Part shown: one piece after another, positions 41,600 through 56,129 of the stretch | Layout: each line of letters starts with the position of its first letter | Numbering within the stretch: the first letter of the stretch is position 1 | Source of the DNA: Streptomyces indicus | GTDB taxonomy: Bacteria > Actinomycetota > Actinomycetes > Streptomycetales > Streptomycetaceae | Assembly: GCF_900100315.1 (NCBI RefSeq) | Contig: NZ_FNFF01000004.1 | Location: forward strand, 124,001 to 188,000 | Direction of reading: 5' to 3' | DNA length: 64,000 bases | Position numbers and translations under genes: made by a program | The notes under the pieces: generated by a model | The model's database searches: none | Seen by the model: the letters and a program-made list of their open reading frames with translations, nothing else | Told to the model about the DNA's origin: nothing

Positions 41600-42462
41600 C
41601 CACCGACACCACCACCAGGACCAGGAAGCCGCGCCTGCGGGGGGAGCGCGGGCCGCTCGCCTCCGTGGCGCTGCACCTCACGCTCGCCGTGGCCAGTGTC
41701 ATCGCGGTGTTCCCGCCGCTGTGGCTGCTCGTCACCTCGCTGAAGCCGAAGGACGAGGCGTTCACGACCGACCTGGTCAAGGACTTCACGTTCTCGAACT
41801 ACGCGCACGTCCTCGGCGAGACCGAGTTCCTCACCTGGCTCGGCAACTCGCTGATGGTCGTGGGCCTGACCACCGTCATCGGCGTGTTCATCTCGGCCAC
41901 CACGGGATACGCGGTCAGCCGCTTCAAGTTCCCCGGGATGCGGCCGCTGATGTGGCTGCTCCTGGTCACGCAGATGTTCCCGGTGGCCGTCCTCATCGTG
42001 CCGCTGTACAACCTGCTCGCCACGCTCGGCCTGCTCAACCAGCCGGTCGGCCTGGTCATCACGTACCTGACCATCGCCATCCCGTTCTGCGCCTGGATGA
42101 TGAAGGGCTACTTCGACACCATCCCGGTGGAGATCGACGAGGCCGGACGCGTCGACGGGCTCAACCCGTTCGGGGTGTTCTGGCGGCTCGTGCTGCCGCT
42201 CGCCAAGCCCGGGCTCGCGGTCACCGGCTTCTACAGCTTCATCACCGGCTGGGCCGAAGTCGCCTACGCCTCCGCCTTCATGACCGGCGAGGAGAACCTC
42301 ACGCTCGCCGGCGGCCTGCAGACCTTCGTCAACCAGTACACCAGCGACTGGGGTTCGCTCACCGCGTCCGCCGTCATCGTCGCCGTACCCGCAGCGGTGA
42401 TCTTCGGCTTCGCGCAGCGCCATCTGGTGGCCGGTCTGACCGCCGGGGCGACCAAGTCCTGA
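41596..42462 (+). CDS. malG: Maltodextrin ABC transporter permease MalG
   Basis: A 288-residue permease, coupled to malF by the GTGA overlap at 41596. The six-helix layout and the EAA loop EIDEAGRVDGLNPFGVFWRL followed by VLPLAKPGL are standard for MalG. FPPLWLLVTSLKPKDEAFTT and GYAVSRFKFPGMRP are typical landmarks. It needs a general ATPase encoded elsewhere (MsiK is the usual partner in Streptomyces). A 6-bp inverted repeat, GTTCGT...ACGAAC (42470-42491), lies between malG and the alpha-glucosidase gene and may be a weak processing or attenuation hairpin. Confidence 0.94.
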   Translation: MTTDTTTRTRKPRLRGERGPLASVALHLTLAVASVIAVFPPLWLLVTSLKPKDEAFTTDLVKDFTFSNYAHVLGETEFLTWLGNSLMVVGLTTVIGVFISATTGYAVSRFKFPGMRPLMWLLLVTQMFPVAVLIVPLYNLLATLGLLNQPVGLVITYLTIAIPFCAWMMKGYFDTIPVEIDEAGRVDGLNPFGVFWRLVLPLAKPGLAVTGFYSFITGWAEVAYASAFMTGEENLTLAGGLQTFVNQYTSDWGSLTASAVIVAVPAAVIFGFAQRHLVAGLTAGATKS

Positions 42463-42517
42463 TAGAGCTGTTCGTCCGCAGTTGTACGAACCTGTACCTC
42501 ATACCCACAGGGATGCC

Positions 42518-44242
42518 ATGACTCAGCACCTTGCTGACGCCACGCCCACCACCCCGCACACCGCCACCACCCCGCACACCGCCACCACCGCCGTACCGGC
42601 CGCCACCCCGGCCGCGCGGAGCACCGACTGGTGGCGCGACGCGGTGATCTACCAGGTCTATCCGCGCAGTTTCGCCGACGCCAACGGGGACGGCATGGGC
42701 GACCTGGAAGGGGTACGGAGCCGGCTGCCGTATCTGCGCGACCTCGGCGTCGACGCGGTCTGGCTCTCCCCGTTCTACGCCTCGCCGCAGGCCGACGCCG
42801 GCTACGACGTGGCCGACTACCGTGCCGTGGACCCCATGTTCGGCACGGTCGAGCACGCCGACGCGCTGATCCGCGACGCCCACGACCTGGGCCTGCGCAT
42901 CATCGTCGACGTGGTGCCCAACCACTCGTCGGACCAGCACGAGTGGTTCAAGCGCGCCCTCAAGGAGGGGCCGGGCTCGCCGCTGCGCGAGCGCTACCAC
43001 TTCCGCCCCGGCCGGGGCGCGGAGGGTGAACTCCCGCCCAACGACTGGGAGTCCATCTTCGGCGGCCCCGCCTGGACCCGCACCACCGACCCGGACGGCA
43101 CCCCGGGCGACTGGTATCTGCACCTGTTCGCGCCCGAGCAGCCCGACTTCAACTGGGACCACCCGGCGGTCGCCGACGAGTTCCGCTCGATCCTGCGCTT
43201 CTGGCTGGACCTGGGCGTGGACGGCTTCCGCGTGGACGTCGCCCACGGCCTCGTGAAGGCGGCCGGGCTGCCCGACATCGGCGGCCAGGACCAGCTCAAG
43301 CTGCTCGGCAACGCGGCCATGCCCTTCTTCGACCAAGACGGCGTGCACGCGATCTACCGCTCGTGGCGCAAGGTCCTCGACGAGTACGCGGGGGAGCGCA
43401 TCGCCGTCGCCGAGGCGTGGACCCCCACGGTCGACCGCACCGCGCTGTACGTGCGCCCGGACGAACTGCACCAGGCGTTCAACTTCCAGTACCTGGCGAC
43501 GTATTGGGACGCGGCCGAGCTGCGCGAGGTGATCGACACCTCGCTGGCCGCGATGCGCCCGGTGCACGCCCCGGCGACCTGGGTGCTCTCGAACCACGAC
43601 GTCACCCGGCACGCCACCCGCTTCGCCAACCCGCCCGGCCTCGGCACCCAGCTGCGCACCCCGGGCGACCGCGAGCTCGGCCTGCGCCGCGCCCACGCGG
43701 CCACGCTGCTCATGCTCGCGCTGCCCGGTTCCGCGTACGTCTACCAGGGCGAGGAGCTCGGCCTGCCCGACGTCACGGACCTGCCGGATGAGGTGCGCCA
43801 GGACCCCTCGTTCTTCCGCGCGGCCGGCCAGGACGGCTTCCGCGACGGCTGCCGCGTGCCCATCCCCTGGACGCGGGAAGGGAGTTCGTACGGGTTCGGC
43901 CCCGGCGGGAGCTGGCTGCCGCAGCCCGCGGAGTGGGCCGGGCTGAGCGTCGAGGCGCAGACCGGCGACCCCGGCTCCACCCTGGAGCTGTACCGCAGCG
44001 CGCTCGCCGTGCGCCGCGCGCACCCGGGCCTCGGCGCCGGCGACTCGGTGGAGTGGCTGCCGATGCCCGACGGCGTGCTGGCCTTCGCCCGCGAGGGCGG
44101 CTTCATCTGCACGGCGAACACGACGGGTGCGCCCGTACGGATTCCGACGCCGGGCCGCGCGATCCTGTCCAGCGCCACCGTGCTCTACAACGAGCAGGCC
44201 GCCGAACTGCCCGCCGACTCCACCGTCTGGTGGCAGGCGTGA
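42518..44242 (+). CDS. aglA: Cytoplasmic GH13 alpha-glucosidase (AglA type)
   Basis: A 574-residue enzyme that should hydrolyse imported maltodextrins and maltose to glucose. ATG 42518 was chosen; there is no signal peptide. Residues 1-35 hold a Thr/Pro-rich tract with TPHTATTPHTATT, a short in-frame duplication. The (beta/alpha)8 barrel follows: WWRDAVIYQVYPRSFADANG, IIVDVVPNHSSDQHEWF, nucleophile Asp240 in GFRVDVAHG, acid/base Glu299 in VAEAWTP, and Asp361 in LSNHDVTRH. GSAYVYQGEELGLPDV closes the barrel. Subfamily resembles GH13_30-type alpha-glucosidases. Its stop overlaps the GTG of the second LacI gene by four bases. Confidence 0.94.
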   Translation: MTQHLADATPTTPHTATTPHTATTAVPAATPAARSTDWWRDAVIYQVYPRSFADANGDGMGDLEGVRSRLPYLRDLGVDAVWLSPFYASPQADAGYDVADYRAVDPMFGTVEHADALIRDAHDLGLRIIVDVVPNHSSDQHEWFKRALKEGPGSPLRERYHFRPGRGAEGELPPNDWESIFGGPAWTRTTDPDGTPGDWYLHLFAPEQPDFNWDHPAVADEFRSILRFWLDLGVDGFRVDVAHGLVKAAGLPDIGGQDQLKLLGNAAMPFFDQDGVHAIYRSWRKVLDEYAGERIAVAEAWTPTVDRTALYVRPDELHQAFNFQYLATYWDAAELREVIDTSLAAMRPVHAPATWVLSNHDVTRHATRFANPPGLGTQLRTPGDRELGLRRAHAATLLMLALPGSAYVYQGEELGLPDVTDLPDEVRQDPSFFRAAGQDGFRDGCRVPIPWTREGSSYGFGPGGSWLPQPAEWAGLSVEAQTGDPGSTLELYRSALAVRRAHPGLGAGDSVEWLPMPDGVLAFAREGGFICTANTTGAPVRIPTPGRAILSSATVLYNEQAAELPADSTVWWQA

Positions 44243-45297
44243 CCGTCCCCATAGCGCGGGGTGCCGCAGCGAACGCGAGCACCCCGCGCCTGGCCGACAT
44301 AGCCGCCCAGGCCTCCGTCAGCGAGGCCACCGCGAGCCGGGTGCTCAACGGCAAGGCGGGGGTCGCCACGGCCACCCGGCAGCGGGTGCTCGCCGCGCTC
44401 GACGTGCTCGGCTACGAGCGGCCCACCCGCCTGCGCCAGCGCAGCGCCGGCCTGATCGGGCTGGTGATCCCCGAGCTCACCAACCCGATCTTCCCGGCGT
44501 TCGCGCAGGTCATCGAGCAGGTCCTGGCCGGGCACGGCTACACGCCCGTCCTGTGCACGCAGATGCCGGGCGGCGCCACCGAGGACGAGCTGGTCGAGCA
44601 GCTCGAACAGCGCGGCGTGAACGGCATCGTGTTCCTGTCCGGACTGCACGCCGACACCACGGCCGACCCGGCCCGCTACACCCAACTCGCCGCGCGCGGC
44701 GTGCCGTTCGTCCTGATCAACGGCTATCACCCGCAGATCGAGGCCTCGTTCGTCTCGCCCGACGACCGTGCGGCCGCCGAGATGGCGGTACGGCACCTCG
44801 TCGAGCTCGGCCACGAGCGCATCGGTCTCGCGGTGGGCCCCACCCGCTACGTGCCCGCACAGCGCAAGGCGGAGGGCTTCACCGACGCACTGCACGACCT
44901 GCTCGGCGTCCCACGGGGGGATGCCGAACTCCTCATCCAGCGCACCCTGTTCAGCGTCGAGGGCGGCCAGGCGGCCGCCGGCGTGCTGCTCGACCAGGGC
45001 TGCACCGGCATCGTCTGCGCCAGCGACCTCATGGCGCTGGGCGCGGTCCGCGAGGCCCGCAGGCGCGGACTCGACGTGCCCCGGGAGGTCTCGGTGGTCG
45101 GCTACGACGACTCGCCGCTGATCGCCTTCACCGACCCGCCGCTCACCACCGTGCGCCAGCCCGTACAGGCCATGGCCACGGCGGCGGTGGGCGCGCTCCT
45201 GGAGGAGCTGCGCGGCAATCCCGTGCAGAGGGCCGAGTTCGTATTCCAGCCGGAGCTGGTGGTGCGCGGCTCGACGGCACAGGTCCCGCAGCGCTAG
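44239..45297 (+). CDS. Second LacI-family regulator, MalR paralogue
   Basis: A 352-residue regulator whose GTG 44239 overlaps the alpha-glucosidase stop, so it belongs to the malEFG-aglA operon. It is strikingly like MalR: LADIAAQASVSEATASRVLN versus LADIAAQAGVSEATVSRVLN in the DNA-binding domain, and VVGYDDSPLIAFTDPPLTTV near the end. The recognition helix differs by a Val-to-Ala change, and the hinge by GKPGV to GKAGV. It may bind the same TTGCA-type operators and act as a feedback or specialised sensor. A 15-residue N-terminal lead precedes the helix-turn-helix. Confidence 0.92.
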   Translation: MTVPIARGAAANASTPRLADIAAQASVSEATASRVLNGKAGVATATRQRVLAALDVLGYERPTRLRQRSAGLIGLVIPELTNPIFPAFAQVIEQVLAGHGYTPVLCTQMPGGATEDELVEQLEQRGVNGIVFLSGLHADTTADPARYTQLAARGVPFVLINGYHPQIEASFVSPDDRAAAEMAVRHLVELGHERIGLAVGPTRYVPAQRKAEGFTDALHDLLGVPRGDAELLIQRTLFSVEGGQAAAGVLLDQGCTGIVCASDLMALGAVREARRRGLDVPREVSVVGYDDSPLIAFTDPPLTTVRQPVQAMATAAVGALLEELRGNPVQRAEFVFQPELVVRGSTAQVPQR

Positions 45298-45402
45298 GAC
45301 ACCCACCTGCCCGCGCCCCGCACCTCCGCGCAAGACATCCCCGCACACCGCACATACCGCACACCGCACTGCACCACGTAACTCCCCACAGTTGGAGGAC
45401 AC

Positions 45403-47106
45403 ATGGCACGTGGCAGACAGCTTCTCGGTGCGATCGGCGCGATAGGTCTCGGCCTGGGTCTCACCGTGGCCGCACCCACGCCCGCCCAGGCCGCACCGCT
45501 CGGCGGCAAGGACGTCACCGCCGTCCTGTTCGAGTGGCGCTTCGCCTCGGTGGCGAAGGCCTGCACGGAGGATCTCGGCCCCGCCGGGTACGGGTACGTG
45601 CAGGTCTCGCCGCCGCAGGAGCACATCCAGGGTTCCCAGTGGTGGACCTCGTACCAGCCCGTCAGCTACAAGATCGCCGGAAGGCTCGGCGACCGCACCG
45701 CCTTCAAGAACATGGTGGATACGTGCCACGCGGCCGGTGTGAAGGTGGTCGCGGACTCCGTGATCAACCACATGGCGGCCGGTGACGGCACTGGCACGGG
45801 CGGCTCGGGGTACACCAAGTACAACTACCCCGGGATCTATTCGGGCGCCGACATGGACGACTGCCGGGCGCAGATCGGCAACTACGGCGACCGCGGCAAT
45901 GTCCAGAACTGCGAGCTCGTCGGCCTGGCCGACCTGGACACCGGTGAGCCGTACGTCCGCGAGCGGATCGCCGCGTATCTGAACGACCTGCTCTCGCTGG
46001 GCGTGGACGGCTTCCGGATCGACGCCGCCAAGCACATGCCGGCCGGGGACCTCGCGAACATCAAGTCCCGGCTGAGCGACCCGAACGTGTACTGGAAGCA
46101 GGAGGCGATCTACGGGGGAGGGGAGGCCGTCTCGCCGAGCGAGTACCTCGGCAACGGTGACGTCCAGGAGTTCCGTTACGCCCGCGGGCTCAAGCAGACC
46201 TTCCTGAACGAGAACCTCGCGAACCTGAAGAACTACGGCGAGGGCTGGGGCTTCATGGAGTCCGGGAAGTCCGCGGTGTTCGTGGACAACCACGACACCG
46301 AGCGCGGCGGCGACACCCTGAGCTACAAGAACGGCTCCGCCTACACCCTCGCCAACGTCTTCATGCTGGCCTGGCCCTACGGCTCCCCGGACGTCCACTC
46401 CGGCTACGAGTGGTCCGACAAGGACGCGGGACCGCCCAACTCCGGGACGGTGAACGCCTGTTACGCCGACGGCTGGAAGTGCCAGCACGACTGGCGGGAG
46501 ATCTCCTCCATGGTGGCCTTCCGCAACGAGGCACGCGGGCAGTCCGTCACCAACTGGTGGGACAACGGCGGCGACCAGATCGCCTTCGGCCGCGGCAGCA
46601 AGGCGTACGTCGCCATCAACCACGAGGGCTCCGCGCTCACCCGCACCTTCCAGACCTCGCTGCCCGCCGGAGACTACTGCGATGTGCAGAGCGGCATGGG
46701 CGTCAGCGTGAACGGCTCGGGTCAGTTCACGGCCACGGTCCCGGCGGGTACGGCGGTGGCGCTGCACACGGGCGCGAGGAGCTGCACCGGTACGCCCGGA
46801 CCCGACCCGGTGTCCACCGGTGCCTCCTTCAACGTCCACGCCACCACCGTGATGGGCCAGAACATCCATGTCGTCGGCGACTGCGCGCAGCTCGGCGGCT
46901 GGAACACCGGCAGCGCGCCCAAGCTCGACCCCGCCTCGTACCCCGTCTGGAAGCTGGACGTGGCGCTGCCCGCCGGCACCACCTGCGCCTACAAGTACCT
47001 CCGGAAAGACGCGAGCGGCGCCGTGACCTGGGAGAGCGGCGTCAACCGCACGCTCACCGTCCCGGCGAGCGGCGCAGTGACCTTGAACGACACCTGGCGC
47101 GCCTGA
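45403..47106 (+). CDS. Secreted GH13 alpha-amylase with C-terminal CBM20 starch-binding domain
   Basis: A 567-residue secreted enzyme. ATG 45403 follows TTGGAGG. The signal peptide ends AQAA (about residue 31). The catalytic domain is of the Streptomyces/animal-type amylase group: [11 protein letters not shown], nucleophile Asp207 in GFRIDAAKH, acid/base Glu234 in KQEAIYGGG, and Asp298 in [10 protein letters not shown]. After a short linker ([12 protein letters not shown]), residues about 467-567 form a CBM20 ([40 protein letters not shown]). It releases maltodextrins from starch for the MalEFG importer. Its own 105-bp leader has ACCGCACA repeats but no TTGCAA operator. Confidence 0.95.
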   Translation: MARGRQLLGAIGAIGLGLGLTVAAPTPAQAAPLGGKDVTAVLFEWRFASVAKACTEDLGPAGYGYVQVSPPQEHIQGSQWWTSYQPVSYKIAGRLGDRTAFKNMVDTCHAAGVKVVADSVINHMAAGDGTGTGGSGYTKYNYPGIYSGADMDDCRAQIGNYGDRGNVQNCELVGLADLDTGEPYVRERIAAYLNDLLSLGVDGFRIDAAKHMPAGDLANIKSRLSDPNVYWKQEAIYGGGEAVSPSEYLGNGDVQEFRYARGLKQTFLNENLANLKNYGEGWGFMESGKSAVFVDNHDTERGGDTLSYKNGSAYTLANVFMLAWPYGSPDVHSGYEWSDKDAGPPNSGTVNACYADGWKCQHDWREISSMVAFRNEARGQSVTNWWDNGGDQIAFGRGSKAYVAINHEGSALTRTFQTSLPAGDYCDVQSGMGVSVNGSGQFTATVPAGTAVALHTGARSCTGTPGPDPVSTGASFNVHATTVMGQNIHVVGDCAQLGGWNTGSAPKLDPASYPVWKLDVALPAGTTCAYKYLRKDASGAVTWESGVNRTLTVPASGAVTLNDTWRA

Positions 47107-47138
47107 GCAACTCCCGTTCGCGCAGCCCCCATTGAACC

Positions 47139-47186
47139 GCGGGCCGCTTCATGCCCATCCAATCCCCGCTGCATGAGGCGGCCCGC
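47139..47186. terminator. Hairpin between the amylase and amylopullulanase genes
   Basis: GCGGGCCGCTTCATG (47139-47153) and CATGAGGCGGCCCGC (47172-47186) form a 15-bp stem with one G-T pair and a loop of about 18 bases. It sits 30 bp after the amylase stop and ends 17 bp before the amylopullulanase ribosome site, so it may limit readthrough. Confidence 0.7.
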
Positions 47187-47217
47187 CCGTACACCCACCC
47201 TCAAGGAGACCCGGACC

Positions 47218-52536
<5,319 letters not shown>

Positions 52537-52549
52537 GGAGCGCTAGCTT

Positions 52550-52588
52550 GGACGCGCGGGCCACCCACCGACACCGGCCCGCGCGTCC
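52550..52588 (+). terminator. Terminator after amylopullulanase
   Basis: GGACGCGCGGGCC and GGCCCGCGCGTCC form a perfect 13-bp stem around a 13-base loop. The 3' arm ends 19 bp before the next ATG, so the hairpin lies in the leader of the phosphatase gene and may also affect its expression. Confidence 0.8.
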
Positions 52589-52607
52589 CACCCTCCGGGG
52601 GGAATCC

Positions 52608-54248
52608 ATGAACGCAACGGAAGGCAGCCCGGAACCCGCCGACGAGACCACCGTCCTGGTCGTCGATGACGCACCCGCAAGCCGGTACGCGTTAGGCGCC
52701 GTCCTGCGCAGGGCCGGGCACCAAGTGGTGCCCGCCGCCAGCGCGGGCGAGGCGCTCATCGAACTGGACACGCTGCAACGTGCGGGCGCCCTGCCCGACG
52801 TGGCGCTCGTCGACATCGGGCTGCCCGATATGAGCGGTTACGAACTGTGCCGCCGTATCAAGGAACTGCCCCTCACCTCCGGCATGCCGGTGGTGCACTT
52901 CTCCGCCAAGCCCGCGGGACCCGGCGACCGCACCCGCGGCCTGGACGCGGGCGCCGACGCCTACTTCACGGTGCCCGCCGAACCGGAGGAGATCCAGGCG
53001 GTCGTACGGGCCGCCGTACGCGGCGCCCGCTTCCGCTCCACCGCCGAGGCCGAGTCGGCCCGGCTCTCGCTGCTCGCCGAGGCCGTGCTCGCCGTGCAGG
53101 CGGCCCGCTGCCCCAAGGAGCTGGCCACGGCCACGGCGACCGGCGCGGCCCGGCTCAGCGGCAGCCCCGCGGTGGCCTTCGTCTCCGGCGCGGACGGCGA
53201 ACTCGTCGTCGGCACCTCACGCCGCCGTGCCTCGCACGCGCTGCCCGACGCGAGCGCCGCCGAGGAGGTCGTACGGCTCAGCGAACGCCTGATGGCCGGG
53301 CGCACCGGGGTGCAGTCCACCATCGTGCCCAGCCCGATGTGGCCGGCCGGCTACTTCCGCGCCGGCCAGTCCGAGTCGGCGCGGCTGCTCGTCGCGTGCG
53401 GCAGCGACACCCGCCCGCCGGTCTGCGTGGCCGTACCGGCCTACGCGGCCACGGGCGACGGGCCGGGCGAGGAGAGCAGCCGGCTGCTGGCCCGCCTCGT
53501 GCACGCGGCCGCGCTCGCCGCCGAACCGCTGCTGATGTACGAGGTGGAGCGGAACATCGCGCTCACCCTCCAGCACAGCTTCCTGCCCAAGCGGCTGCCC
53601 GCGATGCCGGGCACCGAAGTGGTGGTGCGCTATGTGCCCGCGTCCCGGCACACCGAGATCGGCGGCGACTTCTACGCGGCGCTCACCACCGACGAGGGCG
53701 TCCTCGTCGGCGTCGGCGACGTGGTGGGGCACTCCCTGGACGCAGCCACCGTGATGGTCGAGATCCGGCACGCCCTGCGCGCGTACGCCGTGGAGACCAG
53801 CGATCCGCAGGTGCTCGTCGAGCGGCTCGACCGGCTGCTCATGCGCTACCACCCGCACGCCACGGCGACGGTCTGCCTCGCCCTGATCGACCCCGGCACC
53901 GGCCGCTCGCGGATCGCCAACGCAGGCCACATCCCGCCCCTGATCGTGGAGGACGGCGCCGCGCGCTACTGCGCGGCGAGCGGACCGCTGCTCGGCATCG
54001 GCCTCGACCACCCCGAGCCCACGGAGCTCAAACTCGCCCCGCACGAACGCCTGTTGATGGTCACCGACGGCCTGATCGAAACCCGCGGCATCGACCTCGG
54101 CGTCTCCCTCGAGCACCTGCGGCAGGTGGCCGCCGGCGGCCCCGCGGACCTCGGCACGCTCTGCGACACCCTGCTCAGCTGCTTCGGCTACGAACGGGCC
54201 GACGACATCGCGCTGTTGGCGGTGCGCCTTGCGGGGGAAGCGGGGTAG
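52608..54248 (+). CDS. Response-regulator receiver - GAF-like - SpoIIE-type PP2C phosphatase
   Basis: A 546-residue signalling protein from ATG 52608, following GGGGGAA. Residues 20-140 are a CheY-like receiver (TVLVVDDAPASRYALGAVLR; phospho-acceptor Asp69 in LVDIGLPDMSGYELC; the conserved Lys in FSAKPAG). A middle GAF-like region (about 150-310) is followed by a PPM/SpoIIE phosphatase domain: LQHSFLPKRLPAMPGTEVVV, RHTEIGGDFYAAL with metal Asp354, GVGDVVGHSLDAATVM, NAGHIPPL and ERLLMVTDGLIETRG. In Streptomyces such proteins usually dephosphorylate anti-sigma antagonists. No partner anti-sigma gene is adjacent. Confidence 0.93.
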   Translation: MNATEGSPEPADETTVLVVDDAPASRYALGAVLRRAGHQVVPAASAGEALIELDTLQRAGALPDVALVDIGLPDMSGYELCRRIKELPLTSGMPVVHFSAKPAGPGDRTRGLDAGADAYFTVPAEPEEIQAVVRAAVRGARFRSTAEAESARLSLLAEAVLAVQAARCPKELATATATGAARLSGSPAVAFVSGADGELVVGTSRRRASHALPDASAAEEVVRLSERLMAGRTGVQSTIVPSPMWPAGYFRAGQSESARLLVACGSDTRPPVCVAVPAYAATGDGPGEESSRLLARLVHAAALAAEPLLMYEVERNIALTLQHSFLPKRLPAMPGTEVVVRYVPASRHTEIGGDFYAALTTDEGVLVGVGDVVGHSLDAATVMVEIRHALRAYAVETSDPQVLVERLDRLLMRYHPHATATVCLALIDPGTGRSRIANAGHIPPLIVEDGAARYCAASGPLLGIGLDHPEPTELKLAPHERLLMVTDGLIETRGIDLGVSLEHLRQVAAGGPADLGTLCDTLLSCFGYERADDIALLAVRLAGEAG

Positions 54249-54303
54249 GGCCCGCCGGGCCACCCGGCGCCGGGGCTCGGGCGGCTCAGGGGGATCGGGC
54301 GGC

Positions 54304-54828
54304 TCAGGGGAGCTCGGGGGCGAGGCGCTTCTCCAGGAGCGTCACCCCGTACTTGCTGCCGCCCGCGCCCTCCTTGAACGGCTGCTCGCCCACGACCGTG
54401 TAGCCGGCGTGCTCGTAGTACGCGCGCAGCCGCGGGTTCGAGGAGACGCAGTCGAGCCGGCACAGACCGCGGCCCTGCGCCGCGACCCGCTGCTCGGCAT
54501 GGGCGAGCAGCGCACGGCCGGTGCCCGCCGGGGTGCTGCGCCCGGTCATCAGGCGGTGCACGTAACCGGCCACGGGCGGCTGCGGGCCCCAGGCGGGCTC
54601 GTCCTCCCACCACAGCTCGTACGCACCGGCCGGCTCGCCGTCCGCGGAGGCGAGCCAGACCTCGCCCTCCTTGATCCGCAGCCGGAAGTGGTCCTCGCTC
54701 TTCTCGCCGGGCTTCCACTGGTCGATGCCGTTCTCCTGCATCCAGCGTGCGGCCCCGTCGTACAGGCCGACGAGAGTCGCGAGGTCATGGGGGTCGTCGG
54801 CGGCGGGGCGGAAGTCGAGGGTGATCAT
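54304..54828 (-). CDS. GNAT-family N-acetyltransferase
   Basis: A 174-residue protein from ATG 54828. N-terminal helix pair DLATLVGLYDGAARWMQENG is followed by the GNAT core: EVWLASADGEPAGAYELWW, the acetyl-CoA loop region VHRLMTGRSTPAGTGRALLA, and CVSSNPRLRAYYEHAGYTVV with the family Tyr. The pyrophosphate loop reads RSTPAGTGRAL rather than the usual Q/RxxGxG/A, slightly divergent. Substrate unknown. An 18-bp tandem repeat (TCGGGCGGCTCAGGGGGA at 54277 and 54295) runs into its stop codon region. It converges on the phosphatase gene. Confidence 0.85.
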   Translation of the reverse strand: MITLDFRPAADDPHDLATLVGLYDGAARWMQENGIDQWKPGEKSEDHFRLRIKEGEVWLASADGEPAGAYELWWEDEPAWGPQPPVAGYVHRLMTGRSTPAGTGRALLAHAEQRVAAQGRGLCRLDCVSSNPRLRAYYEHAGYTVVGEQPFKEGAGGSKYGVTLLEKRLAPELP

Positions 54829-54956
54829 GGGCTCAGTATGCGCCGGGGGGCCGGGGCGGACGCCGCGGGGGTGGTACCCGCGGCACGCCCCGGTACCGCC
54901 CGCCGTACGCTCGAACCGCTCGCATCCGACCGACCCGAACGACCACGGAGCACCCC

Positions 54957-55304
54957 ATGCCGCAGATCACCGTCGACCACCCCGCGCAGCTCACCGACGC
55001 CTTCGACCGCCGCGGCTTCGCGCTCGCGCTGCACCCGCTCGTCGTGGAGATCGCGGGCGCGCGCCTCGCCGCGTGCAAGACGCGCTTCCGCACCACCGAG
55101 GAGAATGTGGTCGGGGACGAGGCGGCGGGCCCCGGCGTCCTGCACATCGAGATCGCCCTGCTCGCGGGCCGCAGCGAGGAGACCAAGAAGCAGCTGGCGA
55201 CCGCGGCCGTGGAGCTCGCGGGCAAGTTCGTGGCGGGCACGTCCGTCGCGGGTCATGTGTCCGCCGAGGTACGGGATCTGGACGGGTCGTACGCGAAGGT
55301 CTGA
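54957..55304 (+). CDS. Small tautomerase/CHMI-like protein (5-carboxymethyl-2-hydroxymuconate isomerase family)
   Basis: A 115-residue protein. It begins MPQITVDHPAQLTDAFDRRG, giving an N-terminal Pro after Met removal, the catalytic base of the tautomerase superfamily. RFRTTEENVVGDEAAGPGVL and HIEIALLAGRSEETKKQLAT follow the CHMI length and pattern (about 115-126 residues). The canonical enzyme isomerises a homoprotocatechuate catabolite, but no such pathway is nearby, so the real substrate is uncertain. It lies between divergent and convergent neighbours as a single-gene unit. Confidence 0.7.
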   Translation: MPQITVDHPAQLTDAFDRRGFALALHPLVVEIAGARLAACKTRFRTTEENVVGDEAAGPGVLHIEIALLAGRSEETKKQLATAAVELAGKFVAGTSVAGHVSAEVRDLDGSYAKV

Positions 55305-55330
55305 CCCGGCCGTTCCGCCGAGGAGCCTCG

Positions 55331-56050
55331 CTACCGGGGTGCCAGCGCCACCAGTCGCGCCACCAGGTCGCCGAACGGGCCGTCCGCCGGCTCCTCGGCG
55401 AGGATGCCGGTCAGGATCGCGGCCATCTCCGTGTCGTACGCGGCGCTCACCGCGGTGAGCGCCGCGAAGTCGTGGACCAGCTGGAGCTCCAGCTCGGCGC
55501 GCGGGATGCGGCGGCCGTCCAGCCAGATCAGCGCCGTGGACTCGGCGAGCGACACCCAGGAGCGGATGACGAGTTCGAGCCGCGCGGGCGGCTCGGTGAT
55601 CCCCAGGTGCCGCAGGATCTCCTCGTACGCGGCCTGGCGCACCGAGTCGATCAGGGCGTTGGCGTTCACCGCCGCGTCCGCGTCGCGGCCGAGCGTCCCC
55701 GCCACCGCGGGACCGCCGCGCATCAGCGCCGAGAACCCGGGCCCGTGCTCGTCCACGAAGTCGAAGAACCGGCCCATCACCCGCAGCAGCCGCGCCCCGA
55801 GCGGCCCTTCGTGCGGCTCCACGAAGCGCTCCGCCAGATCCTCGGCGGCCCGCTTCAGTGCCGCCTCGTACAGGCTGAGCTTGCCGGGGAAGTAGTGGTA
55901 GACGAGCGGCCGGGAGATGCCCGCGGCCGCCGCTATCTCGTCGATGGAGACCTCGTCGGGGGAGCGGTGGCTGAACAGCTCGAGGGCCACGCCGATGAGT
56001 TGCCGGCGCCGCTCCTCGACCGCCATCCTGCGGCGCACCCCGGTCGTCAT
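55331..56050 (-). CDS. TetR-family regulator next to the di-iron hydrolase/reductase operon
   Basis: A 239-residue regulator from ATG 56050. The DNA-binding domain is VEERRRQLIGVALELFSHRS followed by VSIDEIAAAAGISRPLVYHY with FPGKLSLYEAAL, a standard TetR helix-turn-helix. The C-terminal domain is helical, with FDFVDEHGPGFSALMRGGPA. It is encoded just downstream of, and in the same direction as, the hydrolase and ferredoxin reductase genes, which start at a promoter overlapped by the CCGTCA/TGACGG palindrome. It is the natural candidate to bind there. Confidence 0.9.
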   Translation of the reverse strand: MTTGVRRRMAVEERRRQLIGVALELFSHRSPDEVSIDEIAAAAGISRPLVYHYFPGKLSLYEAALKRAAEDLAERFVEPHEGPLGARLLRVMGRFFDFVDEHGPGFSALMRGGPAVAGTLGRDADAAVNANALIDSVRQAAYEEILRHLGITEPPARLELVIRSWVSLAESTALIWLDGRRIPRAELELQLVHDFAALTAVSAAYDTEMAAILTGILAEEPADGPFGDLVARLVALAPR

Positions 56051-56129
56051 ACGAACACTCTAACGGGCAGGGGCGCGGGGGCTTCCAGGCCTGTGCCGCG
56101 GGGCGCGCGCCCGCCCGGCGGACGAGCGC

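Noticed and set aside
42470..42491. GTTCGT...ACGAAC inverted repeat between malG and aglA as an operator
   Set aside because: Six-base arms with a 10-base spacer are too weak to call a regulator site; it is only mentioned under malG.
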